DNA from: Bacteroidota bacterium
GTDB taxonomy: Bacteria > Bacteroidota > Bacteroidia > Bacteroidales > VadinHA17
Direction of reading: 5' to 3'
Assembly: GCA_030605195.1 (NCBI GenBank)
Contig: JAUWBB010000005.1
Location: forward strand, 1 to 36,404
DNA: 36,404 bases
Both the position numbers and the translations under genes were made by a program. This document shows, piece by piece, positions 6,377-13,905 of the stretch (the first letter of the stretch is position 1; each line of letters opens with the position of its first letter). The notes under the pieces were generated by a model. It did not search any database. It worked only from the letters and a program-made list of their open reading frames with translations, and was not told the DNA's origin.

Positions 6377-9166
6377 TTAATGTGCTTCCAGCCAGTTGTT
6401 TCCTGTGTCCAGATCAACCAATAGGGGAATTTTTAGCTTTACAGCATTTTGCATGGCATCCTTAACCATTTCGGTGATAGCCTGAAGTTCCGGTTTATAA
6501 ACATCAAAGACCAGTTCATCATGAACCTGAATGATCATCCTTGATTTATAATTCTTTTCTTTTATGGCTTTATGGATGCAAACCATAGCCATTTTAATAA
6601 TATCGGCAGCCGATCCCTGAATCGGGGCATTTATGGCATTTCTTTCTGCCATTCCCCGGATAATTGCATTTCTTGAATGAATATCCCTCAAATATCTTTG
6701 TCTTCCCATTATGGTTTCAGCATAACCTGTATCCCTGGCAAATTGTATGCTTTTATTCATATAAGCCTTTACGTTGGGATAGGTGTTAAAATATCCGTCA
6801 ATGAGCTCTTTGGCTTCTTTCCGTGAAATATATAACCGTTGTGATAACCCAAATGCTGAAATCCCATAGATAATTCCAAAATTTGCTGTCTTGGCCTTAT
6901 TTCTCATTTCTTTAGTAACCATATCAACCGGTATTCCATTTATTTTTGCAGCAGTGGCAGCATGAATATCCTCATTGGCAAGAAAAGCTCCGAGCATATT
7001 CGGGTCTTCACTCATATGGGCCATTAGCCTGAGTTCAATTTGTGAGTAGTCAGCCGACAATAAAATATAATTTTCATTGGTTGGCACAAAAGCCTTGCGG
7101 ATTTCCCGGCCTTTTTCTTCACGTATTGGAATATTCTGAAGGTTTGGGTTATTCGAACTTAACCTGCCGGTTGAGGTTATTGCCTGATTAAATGAAGTAT
7201 GTATCTTTCCGGTTTTTGTATTAATCAATCGTGGAAGTACATCAACATAGGTGGTTAAAAGCTTTTTCAACGACCGGTATTCGAGGATCCTGGGTATGAT
7301 TTCATGTTTGTCAGCTAATTGCATAAGGACTTCTTCACTTGTTGAATATTGCCTGGTTTTGGTCTTTTTTGCAGTTTCCACAATCTTCATCTTCTCAAAT
7401 AACACATGTCCCAACTGTTTCGGAGAGGCGATATTGAAATCAACACCTGCCATTCTAATAATTTCCTGATCCAACTTCAAAATGTCCTCTCGCAATACGT
7501 CTCCGTATTTTCTTAAATTTTCAACGTTAATCCTCACTCCTGACCGTTCCATATCGGCAAGGACATATACCAGGGGCATTTCGATTTTTTCCGACAGGTT
7601 TTCCAGATTGCTTTCTTTTACCTTCTCTTCCAACTTCATTTTTAATTGCCAGGTAATATCGGCATCTTCGGCGGCGTAGTCTGCAACCTTTTGGTTTGGT
7701 ACCATACGCATACTTAATTGCCCTTTACCCTTCCCTCCAATCAATTCCTCAATGGACACCGGTTTGTAATCAAGGTATGCTTCTGCTAAATAGTTCAGAT
7801 TATGACTCATATCGGGCTGCAAGATATAATGGGCCAGCATCGTATCGAACAGCTCACCCTGAACCTGAATCCCGTAAGATCGAAGAATCTGTATGTCATA
7901 TTTGATGTTTTGACCGATTTTTCTTATTCCCGTGTCTTCAAAAATGCTCTTTAATTCATTAAGAATACTCTGTGTTTCTTCACGTTTTTCCGGTAATGGC
8001 AGATAATATGCCTCATGCGTTTTAAAAGAAAAGGAAATACCAACCAGTTCTGATTCATACACATTTAATCCGGTAGTTTCCGTATCAAAACAGAACTCCT
8101 GCAGGTTACTCAGGTTTTTGGCTAAACCGGAAATTTTTTCCTCTGAATCAATGATATAATAAGAATGTTCTGTTGAATTAATATCCCTAAGCTTATCTTT
8201 TTGCACCGTATGGGTATTATCACCAAAAAGAGTGGTCTGAACGGTTTTTTCTCCGGTTGCCGTTCGTCCGCCTCTTTCCAGCATTTTTTTGGCAATTGTT
8301 TTGAACTCCAATTCGTTGAATAAATCAATTAATTTCCCTCTGTCCGGTTCACTAATTTTCATCTCCCTTTCATTTAATTCAACCGGAACATCAAGAACTA
8401 TCGTAACTAATTCTTTATAAAGCCGTATCTGTTCTATATTTTGTTCGATGTTTTCTTTTTGTTTTCCCTTAAGTTCTTCTGTATGGTTAAAAAGTTCTTC
8501 TATACTACCATAATCACCAATCAGTTCCCTTGCTCTTTTTTCTCCAATACCGGGCGCTCCGGGTATATTATCGGACGAGTCACCCCATAAAGCCAGTATA
8601 TCAATAACCTGACCCGGATGTTCCACGTGAAAACGTTCTTTTATTTCATGTTCTCCCAAAATTTCAGGATCATTTCCGCCTCTTCCCGGTTTATATATAA
8701 ATATCTTGTCCGATACCAATTGTGCAAAATCTTTATCCGGTGTGATCATATAGGTCACAAAGCCTTTTCTTTCCGCTTTTTTTGCCAGTGTACCAATTAC
8801 ATCATCAGCCTCATATCCTTCAACTTCAACGATCGGGATGTTAAAAGCACGTATTAAATCCTTAATATAAGGAACCGACTTTTTAATGTCCTCCGGTGTT
8901 GCTTCCCTGTTGGCCTTGTATTCTTTGAACATTTTATGACGAAATGTTGGAGTGGGGAGGTCAAATACAACAGCAATATGTGTTGGATTCATTTTTTTTA
9001 TCAATTCGTCCAATGTGTTTGTAAATCCAAAAATGGCAGATGTATTCAAACCTTTTGAACTGTATCTTGGATTCCTGATAAATGCATAATACGCCCGGTA
9101 TATTAAGGCATACGCGTCTAGTAGCAGTAACTTTTTTTGGCTGTCGGTTCTGTTTGTTTCTTTCAT
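6377..9166 (-). CDS. polA: DNA polymerase I
   Basis: A 929-residue polymerase for Okazaki-fragment processing and repair synthesis. The N-terminal 5' nuclease domain (about 1-300) has LLLDAYALIYRAYYAF, the DDVIGTLA region and the DNIPGAPGIGEKRA helix-hairpin-helix. The 3'-5' exonuclease domain keeps the DxE motif (Asp361, Glu363 in CFDTETTG), so proofreading looks intact. The polymerase domain has motif A (DYSQIELR, Asp706), the O-helix motif B (RNKAKTANFGIIYG) and motif C (VHDE, Asp883). Length and order match E. coli PolA. It converges on the S41 protease gene, and a degenerate parS-like site falls inside its coding sequence (8619-8634). Confidence 0.97.
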   Translation of the reverse strand: MKETNRTDSQKKLLLLDAYALIYRAYYAFIRNPRYSSKGLNTSAIFGFTNTLDELIKKMNPTHIAVVFDLPTPTFRHKMFKEYKANREATPEDIKKSVPYIKDLIRAFNIPIVEVEGYEADDVIGTLAKKAERKGFVTYMITPDKDFAQLVSDKIFIYKPGRGGNDPEILGEHEIKERFHVEHPGQVIDILALWGDSSDNIPGAPGIGEKRARELIGDYGSIEELFNHTEELKGKQKENIEQNIEQIRLYKELVTIVLDVPVELNEREMKISEPDRGKLIDLFNELEFKTIAKKMLERGGRTATGEKTVQTTLFGDNTHTVQKDKLRDINSTEHSYYIIDSEEKISGLAKNLSNLQEFCFDTETTGLNVYESELVGISFSFKTHEAYYLPLPEKREETQSILNELKSIFEDTGIRKIGQNIKYDIQILRSYGIQVQGELFDTMLAHYILQPDMSHNLNYLAEAYLDYKPVSIEELIGGKGKGQLSMRMVPNQKVADYAAEDADITWQLKMKLEEKVKESNLENLSEKIEMPLVYVLADMERSGVRINVENLRKYGDVLREDILKLDQEIIRMAGVDFNIASPKQLGHVLFEKMKIVETAKKTKTRQYSTSEEVLMQLADKHEIIPRILEYRSLKKLLTTYVDVLPRLINTKTGKIHTSFNQAITSTGRLSSNNPNLQNIPIREEKGREIRKAFVPTNENYILLSADYSQIELRLMAHMSEDPNMLGAFLANEDIHAATAAKINGIPVDMVTKEMRNKAKTANFGIIYGISAFGLSQRLYISRKEAKELIDGYFNTYPNVKAYMNKSIQFARDTGYAETIMGRQRYLRDIHSRNAIIRGMAERNAINAPIQGSAADIIKMAMVCIHKAIKEKNYKSRMIIQVHDELVFDVYKPELQAITEMVKDAMQNAVKLKIPLLVDLDTGNNWLEAH
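8619..8634. promoter_or_regulatory. Degenerate parS-like site inside polA
   Basis: TGTTCCACGTGAAAAC matches the parS consensus (TGTTnCACGTGnAACA) at 14 of 16 positions. The left half-site and central CACGTG are intact and the two mismatches are at the right end. It lies in coding sequence, so it could be a chance match, but it is about 6.9 kb from the perfect site beside mnmG. Confidence 0.35.
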
Positions 9167-9591
9167 TGGCTATAGAATGTCTTTCTTTTTGGTTTCTTTT
9201 AGCTCTTTTCAGCCGAATGCAATTCGGCTCTACATTAAATGGTTTTTGGTTTACTCGCTCCCACTATCGTTATTCGCTCCCACAATCCAGGCTCTGGAAC
9301 CAGCTCATGAAGATTGGTTCTTACTTCGTTCGAGTCAATCGTTCGCTCAATCCCGCTCGTGAGACATTTTGTTCGCAAAGCTCACGGAATGGTTATAGTT
9401 TTCAGTTTTTAGTTCAATTATAATCAAGTATACATCAACCAGTATCATCTCTCACCGTCACCTCAACCTATTCCTGTTTCCCCCTTTTCACTCTTCACTT
9501 TAAACTTCAAACCTCAAACTTTTTCAAACACAACCACTTACCCACTTAAACACCATAACACATAAACACATTAACACTTCCCTGCGTTTTC
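9167..9591. other. Intergenic region between polA and queD
   Basis: No gene is supported here. From left to right it contains a perfect 8-bp hairpin (AGCCGAAT/ATTCGGCT, 9211-9229) and two direct copies of CGCTCCCAC (9256-9264 and 9275-9283). A CTCATGA-cored stretch lies near 9304 with several CGTTCG/CGCTCA runs. The region ends in a long tract without G on the plus strand (9476-9583). A plus-strand open frame across 9082-9423 starts inside polA on the opposite strand and looks like a shadow. Confidence 0.6.
9211..9229. repeat. Short palindromic repeat, REP-like
   Basis: AGCCGAAT-GCA-ATTCGGCT is a perfect 8-bp inverted repeat with a 3-base loop, lying about 45 bp upstream of the polA start in polA's sense. 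It could be a REP-type element; I see no second exact copy in the window. Confidence 0.5.
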
Positions 9592-10038
9592 CTAATTATC
9601 CTCTGCATACCACTCTGCATATGATGTGGCTGTTTCCACGAGCCTTAAGCTAAACAACTTCAAATTCTCCGGTAATTTCTCCATCAATCTGCCGGCAAAA
9701 TCCACAACCAGGTTTTCGCACGTTGGTTGATAGTCCATCACATCGTACTTCTCGAACATCTGTTCAATGTTTTGCAACAATTGGTGTGGTGCTTCCTTGT
9801 TTACAACCACAGAATGATCGAATTTATTAATTATAGTTGTTTTTACAATCTTTTTCAAATCGCCAAAATCGATTACCATTCCATGTTTGGGATCCGTTTG
9901 ACTATTTATGGGTTCACCTATCACAGTTACATACAACCGGTATGAATGGCCATGAACATTCCTGCATGGACCATCATAATTCCATAAAGCATGAGCCATT
10001 TCGAACCCAAATTCTTTTGTAACTCTAACTTTTGTCAT
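9592..10038 (-). CDS. queD: 6-carboxytetrahydropterin synthase (QueD / PTPS family)
   Basis: A 148-residue member of the pyruvoyltetrahydropterin synthase family, which in bacteria usually converts dihydroneopterin triphosphate to 6-carboxytetrahydropterin for queuosine. Zinc ligands are His16 (FEMAHAL) and His29 and His31. The CxxxHGH motif (Cys25 to His31, GPCRNVHGH) is the QueD-type signature. An FDHS segment and a C-terminal RLVETATSYAEW containing the conserved Glu follow. No other queuosine gene is next to it. A perfect minus-strand -7 box at 10191-10198 implies a leader of about 145 bases that holds several hairpins. A sepiapterin-type or folate-side role cannot be excluded, but the Cys motif favours QueD. 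Confidence 0.9.
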   Translation of the reverse strand: MTKVRVTKEFGFEMAHALWNYDGPCRNVHGHSYRLYVTVIGEPINSQTDPKHGMVIDFGDLKKIVKTTIINKFDHSVVVNKEAPHQLLQNIEQMFEKYDVMDYQPTCENLVVDFAGRLMEKLPENLKLFSLRLVETATSYAEWYAEDN

Positions 10039-10111
10039 TTGCCAACGATTTAAACTGTTCGTAACAATTTTATTTTCAAGAGTTTCTTTGCTATATTAAA
10101 GTTATCGGTTA

Positions 10112-10171
10112 TGCCAAGGCATCCCTTTGGGAAAAGTTATATGTTATACGCTACAAGTTATAACATATAAC
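10112..10171. repeat. Three hairpins in the queD leader
   Basis: In plus-strand order: TGCC-AA-GGCA (10112-10121), TCCC-TTT-GGGA (10122-10132), and a perfect 13-bp stem (GTTATATGTTATA at 10136-10148, TATAACATATAAC at 10159-10171, 10-base loop). They lie between the predicted queD promoter and its ATG. I could not match them to the preQ1 riboswitch pattern; they may be a dispersed repeat or an unrecognised regulatory leader. Confidence 0.55.
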
Positions 10172-10190
10172 AGAATATTACAACTTAATA

Positions 10191-10198
10191 CAAAGATA
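10191..10198 (-). promoter_or_regulatory. Bacteroidota-type -7 promoter element for queD
   Basis: Read on the minus strand this is TATCTTTG, an exact TAnnTTTG match, 153 bp upstream of the queD ATG. A TTTG lies further upstream, but not at the usual spacing. Confidence 0.5.
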
Positions 10199-10344
10199 AC
10201 ATACAAACAGGGTTTTTGCTGTAAATTTCAAAAAGGATAATAATTAAGGTATGAAGTCTCAGGGCAGGCCGTGTGAAATCGAAGATATGAAATATATTTT
10301 TCCCTTCCCTTTTTGAAGCCAACACTCCTTTTCTCATAAATTGC

Positions 10345-10352
10345 TATCTTTA
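10345..10352 (+). promoter_or_regulatory. Probable -7 promoter element for the polyprenyl synthase gene
   Basis: TATCTTTA matches TAnnTTTG except for the last base and lies 21 bp before the ATG at 10374. This supports that ATG over the in-frame TTG at 10341, which would start upstream of the box. Confidence 0.45.
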
Positions 10353-10373
10353 AGGCGTAAACTTGCGCCGGGA

Positions 10374-11348
10374 ATGTCGACAATGGATTTGATTAAAGCA
10401 CCGATTGCTGCGGAAATGAAAAAATTTAATTCGTTTTTCAATTCCTCCATGAAAAGCAATGTGCCTTTGCTAAATATTATCATGAATTATATCCTCCGGA
10501 AAAAAGGTAAACAAATGCGACCAATGCTCGTTTTTCTTACAGCCAAATTAAATGGTGATATCCGGGAATCCAGTTATACTGCAGCTTCGCTGATTGAACT
10601 TCTGCACACTGCAACCTTAATCCATGACGACGTCGTTGATGAATCGTATGAGCGTAGAGGATTCTTTTCAATCAATGCCTTATGGAAATCAAAAATCGCG
10701 GTATTGGTGGGAGATTATCTCCTGTCCAAGGGATTGTTGCTCGCAATTGAAAAAAAAGAATTTGAATTATTGCAAATTGTTTCTGAAGCAGTAAAAGAAA
10801 TGAGTGAAGGAGAGTTGCTGCAAATACAAAAATCACGTAAATTAAATCTTTCTGAAAAGGATTATTTTGATATTATCCGAAAAAAAACAGCTGCGCTAAT
10901 TGCTTCATGCTCTGCCTGTGGCTCTAAATCGGTTAAAGCAAACAATGAAGTTGTTGAAAAAATGAAGAAATTCGGAGAAAATGTAGGTATTGCTTTTCAA
11001 ATCAGGGATGATCTTTTTGATTATCAGAAAAAAGGTATACTTGGTAAACCCACCGGTAATGATATTAAAGAAAAAAAATTAACACTACCCCTGATTCATT
11101 CACTTAAAAGCACCGCTTATTCGGAAAGAAGAAGAATTTTGAACATCGTCAGACATCACAATAAAAACTCAAAAAAAGTCGATGAGGTAATTCAGTTCGT
11201 TAAAGAGAATGGGGGCATTGAATATTCAACAAAGAAAATGCAGGAATTCAAGGACACGGCACTGGAAATATTATCTCAATTTCCTGAAAATGATGCCAAA
11301 TCTTCCTTAATTGAATTTGTAAACTATACCATTACCAGGGAAAAATAG
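10374..11348 (+). CDS. Polyprenyl diphosphate synthase
   Basis: A 324-residue trans-prenyltransferase that extends farnesyl diphosphate with isopentenyl diphosphate, probably for the menaquinone side chain. Both aspartate-rich motifs that bind Mg-diphosphate are intact: DDVVD at 85-89 (LIHDDVVDES) and DDLFD at 212-216 (QIRDDLFDY). The GKQMRPMLV segment, with the conserved Lys and Arg, precedes the first motif, and the family's GKPTGNDIKEKKLTLP follows the second. An in-frame TTG at 10341 would give 11 more residues, but it precedes the -7 box, so I take the ATG at 10374; ATG 10383 is also possible. Chain length cannot be read reliably. The gene converges on uvrC. Confidence 0.92.
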   Translation: MSTMDLIKAPIAAEMKKFNSFFNSSMKSNVPLLNIIMNYILRKKGKQMRPMLVFLTAKLNGDIRESSYTAASLIELLHTATLIHDDVVDESYERRGFFSINALWKSKIAVLVGDYLLSKGLLLAIEKKEFELLQIVSEAVKEMSEGELLQIQKSRKLNLSEKDYFDIIRKKTAALIASCSACGSKSVKANNEVVEKMKKFGENVGIAFQIRDDLFDYQKKGILGKPTGNDIKEKKLTLPLIHSLKSTAYSERRRILNIVRHHNKNSKKVDEVIQFVKENGGIEYSTKKMQEFKDTALEILSQFPENDAKSSLIEFVNYTITREK

Positions 11349-11601
11349 TTGTTCCTCATGGTTATTTCCTTCCTTATTGTTGCTCGTTTCTTTTTTACAT
11401 TGAATCAACCACCTCCCCCTGACGGTACCGTCAGGGTACTCCCCGCCTGAATAAAAAAATTCATTCTTTCGGGCAGGTTCCTTTCCAAGGAGGAGAATTT
11501 GGTGTTAGTATAAATACAAGTAAACAGCATCCAGAACCCAGGAATAAGCTACCGGCATCACTTCTATGGTTCTGACGGTTCCTTTACCCCGTTGGAAATT
11601 C
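11349..11601. other. Repeat-rich spacer between the convergent polyprenyl synthase and uvrC genes
   Basis: It holds a perfect 20-bp palindrome (11417-11436) and a C/T-rich stretch with imperfect inverted repeats (CCTGAA near 11446, TTCGGGCAGG near 11469). A CCCCGT/ACGGGG hairpin (11587-11609) runs into the uvrC stop codon. No gene is supported. Confidence 0.6.
11417..11436. repeat. Perfect 20-bp palindrome
   Basis: CCCTGACGGTACCGTCAGGG is identical to its reverse complement with no loop. It sits 68 bp after the polyprenyl synthase stop codon, in a convergent junction. It could be a dispersed palindromic repeat or a protein-binding site. No T-run follows, so it is not a standard terminator. 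Confidence 0.7.
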
Positions 11602-11609
11602 CTACGGGG
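11587..11609 (-). repeat. Hairpin at the 3' end of uvrC
   Basis: In uvrC's sense the stem is CCCCGT-A-GGAA-T-TTCC-A-ACGGGG, two nested perfect arms with one A-A mismatch, and it covers the uvrC stop codon (11602-11604). There is no following T-run. It may be a REP-like element or stabilise the mRNA end. Confidence 0.5.
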
Positions 11610-13428
11610 TTAATCCAGTGTGATTTTTATGAAAGTGCCTATATACAATTTCTGCCTTCGATTTTCCCACGACCCTTTCCATATCCGCCAACTGTGTTTT
11701 CTTAACCTCCTTAATAGACTTAAAATGAGATAGTAAGGTGCGTGTGGTTTGAGGCCCGATTCCCTTCAGGTTGTTTAATTCCGAGGTGGTAAAACTTTTT
11801 GATCGTTTTTGACGATGAAAACGGATGCCAAACCTATGTGCCTCATTCCTGATATATTGAATGGTTTTCAGCGTTTCCGAACTCTTATCAAGATAGACAG
11901 GCACTGAATCCCCAGGAAAGTAAATTTCTTCCAGTTTTTTTGCAATCCCAATAATGGCAATTTTACCGCGCAGGTTTAGTTTTTCGAAACTTTTAAGCGA
12001 AAAACTTAGTTGTCCCTTCCCACCATCGATGATAACCAATTGGGGCAAAGACTTTTGTTCATCCAGTAATTTCTTATATCTTCTGAAAATCACTTCTTCC
12101 ATTGATGCAAAATCATTGGGTCCCTTAACGCTTTTAATATTATAATGACGGTAATCTCTGGCACTGGGTTTAGCATCTCGAAACACAACACATGCAGCAA
12201 CCGGGTGAGCTCCATGAATATTGGAATTATCAAAACATTCGATATGAACCGGTAATTCCTTCAGATTCAAATCTTTTCGTATGTTTTCCAGCTTCCTGAC
12301 AGTCCTGGACCGTGAAATATTTTTCTCGAGACGTTTTCTTTTTTCTAACCGATAATACTTAACGTTCCTCTCTGATAATTCCAATAATTTTCTTTTGTCC
12401 CCTCTTTTGGGAATAATATATTTTGCACCAGGAATATTTACATTGATTTTAAAGGGTAGTATAATTTCATTAGCATTGCTTGATACTTTCTCCCGGATTT
12501 CAGTAATGGCAAGCAAAAGTAAATTCTCTCTGCTTTCATCCAGTTTCTTTTTCATCTCAAGCGTATGTGCTTGAATAATAGACCCATTTGCGACTTTAAG
12601 AAAATTTACATAAGCATATTCTTTTTCATCGATTATGCTGAAAACATCCACATTTTTGATTGCAGGACTAACGATGGTGGATTTGCTTTTATATCTCTCC
12701 AGTATTTCAATCTTTTCTTTTATCAAACGCGCCTCTTCAAACTTCAAAAAATCTGAATATTGTTTCATTAATTTTTTAAGGTAACTCAAAACATCCTGAA
12801 TATTACCTTTTAAGATGTTCCTGATATTGGCAATTGCTTTATTATAATCATCTGTAGTCTGTAAGCCTTCACAAGGACCCTTGCAGTTTCCCAGGTGATA
12901 TTCCAGACATATTTTAAACTTTTCTTGTTGAATGTTCTTCTCCTTAAGTTTATATTTGCAGTTTCTTAAAGGATATATCTGCCTTATAAGATCCAGAACG
13001 GTTTTAACCATCAGCATTGAGGTGTATGGACCATAATACCGCGAACCGTCGTTAATAATATTCCTTGTGTAAAAAATCCTTGGAAAGGGCTCATTTTTAA
13101 TACAAATCCATGGAAAGTTCTTATCATCCTTGAGCAAGACATTGTAACGAGGCTGATGCTTTTTGATCAGGTTGTTTTCCAATAACAATGCATCGGATTC
13201 CGAATCTACAATAATGTTTTTAATATCAGTTATTTTGCTCACTAAAATTCTCATTTTCCCTGTGAGTTTTTTCATAAAATAGGAAGAAACTCTCTTTTTC
13301 AAATTTTTTGCCTTTCCAACATAGATGATCTCCCCGTCTTTATCCATATACAAATAAACCCCTGGCTTTTCCGGCAGAATGGATAATACATCTGTAAGCT
13401 TATTTTTCAGTTGTTTTAACTGATCCAT
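11602..13428 (-). CDS. uvrC: Excinuclease ABC subunit C
   Basis: A 608-residue nuclease subunit that makes both incisions beside bulky lesions in UvrABC repair. The N-terminal GIY-YIG nuclease is present as PGVYLYMDKDG...IIYVGKAKNLKKR (about 21-46). Four cysteines in a C-x16-C-x7-C-x3-C arrangement (LRNC, KICLEYHLGNCKGPC) match the iron-sulfur cluster site known in UvrC. A UVR domain (about 200-235), the RNase H-like second nuclease (ECFDNSNIHGAHPVAA) and C-terminal helix-hairpin-helix motifs (LNNLKGIGPQTTRTLL) follow. Length and domain order match the family. uvrA and uvrB are not in the window. Confidence 0.97.
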   Translation of the reverse strand: MDQLKQLKNKLTDVLSILPEKPGVYLYMDKDGEIIYVGKAKNLKKRVSSYFMKKLTGKMRILVSKITDIKNIIVDSESDALLLENNLIKKHQPRYNVLLKDDKNFPWICIKNEPFPRIFYTRNIINDGSRYYGPYTSMLMVKTVLDLIRQIYPLRNCKYKLKEKNIQQEKFKICLEYHLGNCKGPCEGLQTTDDYNKAIANIRNILKGNIQDVLSYLKKLMKQYSDFLKFEEARLIKEKIEILERYKSKSTIVSPAIKNVDVFSIIDEKEYAYVNFLKVANGSIIQAHTLEMKKKLDESRENLLLLAITEIREKVSSNANEIILPFKINVNIPGAKYIIPKRGDKRKLLELSERNVKYYRLEKRKRLEKNISRSRTVRKLENIRKDLNLKELPVHIECFDNSNIHGAHPVAACVVFRDAKPSARDYRHYNIKSVKGPNDFASMEEVIFRRYKKLLDEQKSLPQLVIIDGGKGQLSFSLKSFEKLNLRGKIAIIGIAKKLEEIYFPGDSVPVYLDKSSETLKTIQYIRNEAHRFGIRFHRQKRSKSFTTSELNNLKGIGPQTTRTLLSHFKSIKEVKKTQLADMERVVGKSKAEIVYRHFHKNHTGLTP

Positions 13429-13905
13429 CTTCGGGAGAAAATAATTAATTCAGGTTGTTTAATTAGAGTCTGTCTATTAATTCAGAACTTATGAAGTGAA
13501 TGAGAAAATTCCAAAATACTCACGAAGTGATGCTTATTGCAAAATAACAAATCTCAACCGATCCGCCAGCGGAGAGCTCATGAACACCTTTGAAATATTT
13601 TTCTTGTGAATAAATAAATTACAATTTTCTAAATCTCAATGTTTCAAACAGTTTTGAATTTTGTGCCGATACCCGATACGTTAAATTATTCCTGAGGAGC
13701 CAGGAAGGAAACAAAGCCAGATATCAAATGTAGAATTTAGAATGTTCAATGATGAATGTAGAATAAAAATAAACAAATTTTACATTTTTTACGATATTAA
13801 CCCGCAACCACGGTGAAATATGCTCCCGCATCACATTTTACCACGTAGGATAAATCCATAAATCCAACGGGGTGAACGTGGCAGGCCTGTAACTAGCAAC
13901 TTAAA
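13429..13905. other. Long repeat-bearing gap between uvrC and ade
   Basis: 477 bp without a supported gene. It contains a TCCGC-CA-GCGGA hairpin next to a CTCATGAAC core (about 13563-13586). Two copies of AATGTAGAAT (13727-13736 and 13755-13764) lie in a degenerate tandem stretch. An imperfect hairpin GGTGAAAT/ATTTTACC lies around 13812-13842, and a CCAACGGGG string near 13873 also occurs in the uvrC 3' hairpin. The gap looks like an accumulation of decayed dispersed repeats. Confidence 0.6.

Larger units (their letters stand above)
10039..10373. other. Divergent regulatory region between queD and the polyprenyl synthase gene
   Basis: 335 bp between divergent genes. It holds a -7 box for queD (minus, 10191-10198), one for the polyprenyl synthase (plus, 10345-10352), and three adjacent hairpins (10112-10171) that would be in the queD leader. 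No small gene is supported. Confidence 0.6.

Noticed and set aside
9082-9423. Plus-strand 113-codon frame
   Set aside because: It begins antisense within polA and runs through intergenic repeats; no domain recognised.
10039-10184. preQ1 riboswitch upstream of queD
   Set aside because: I could not find the short hairpin plus A-rich pseudoknot tail; only perfect stems of other shape are present.
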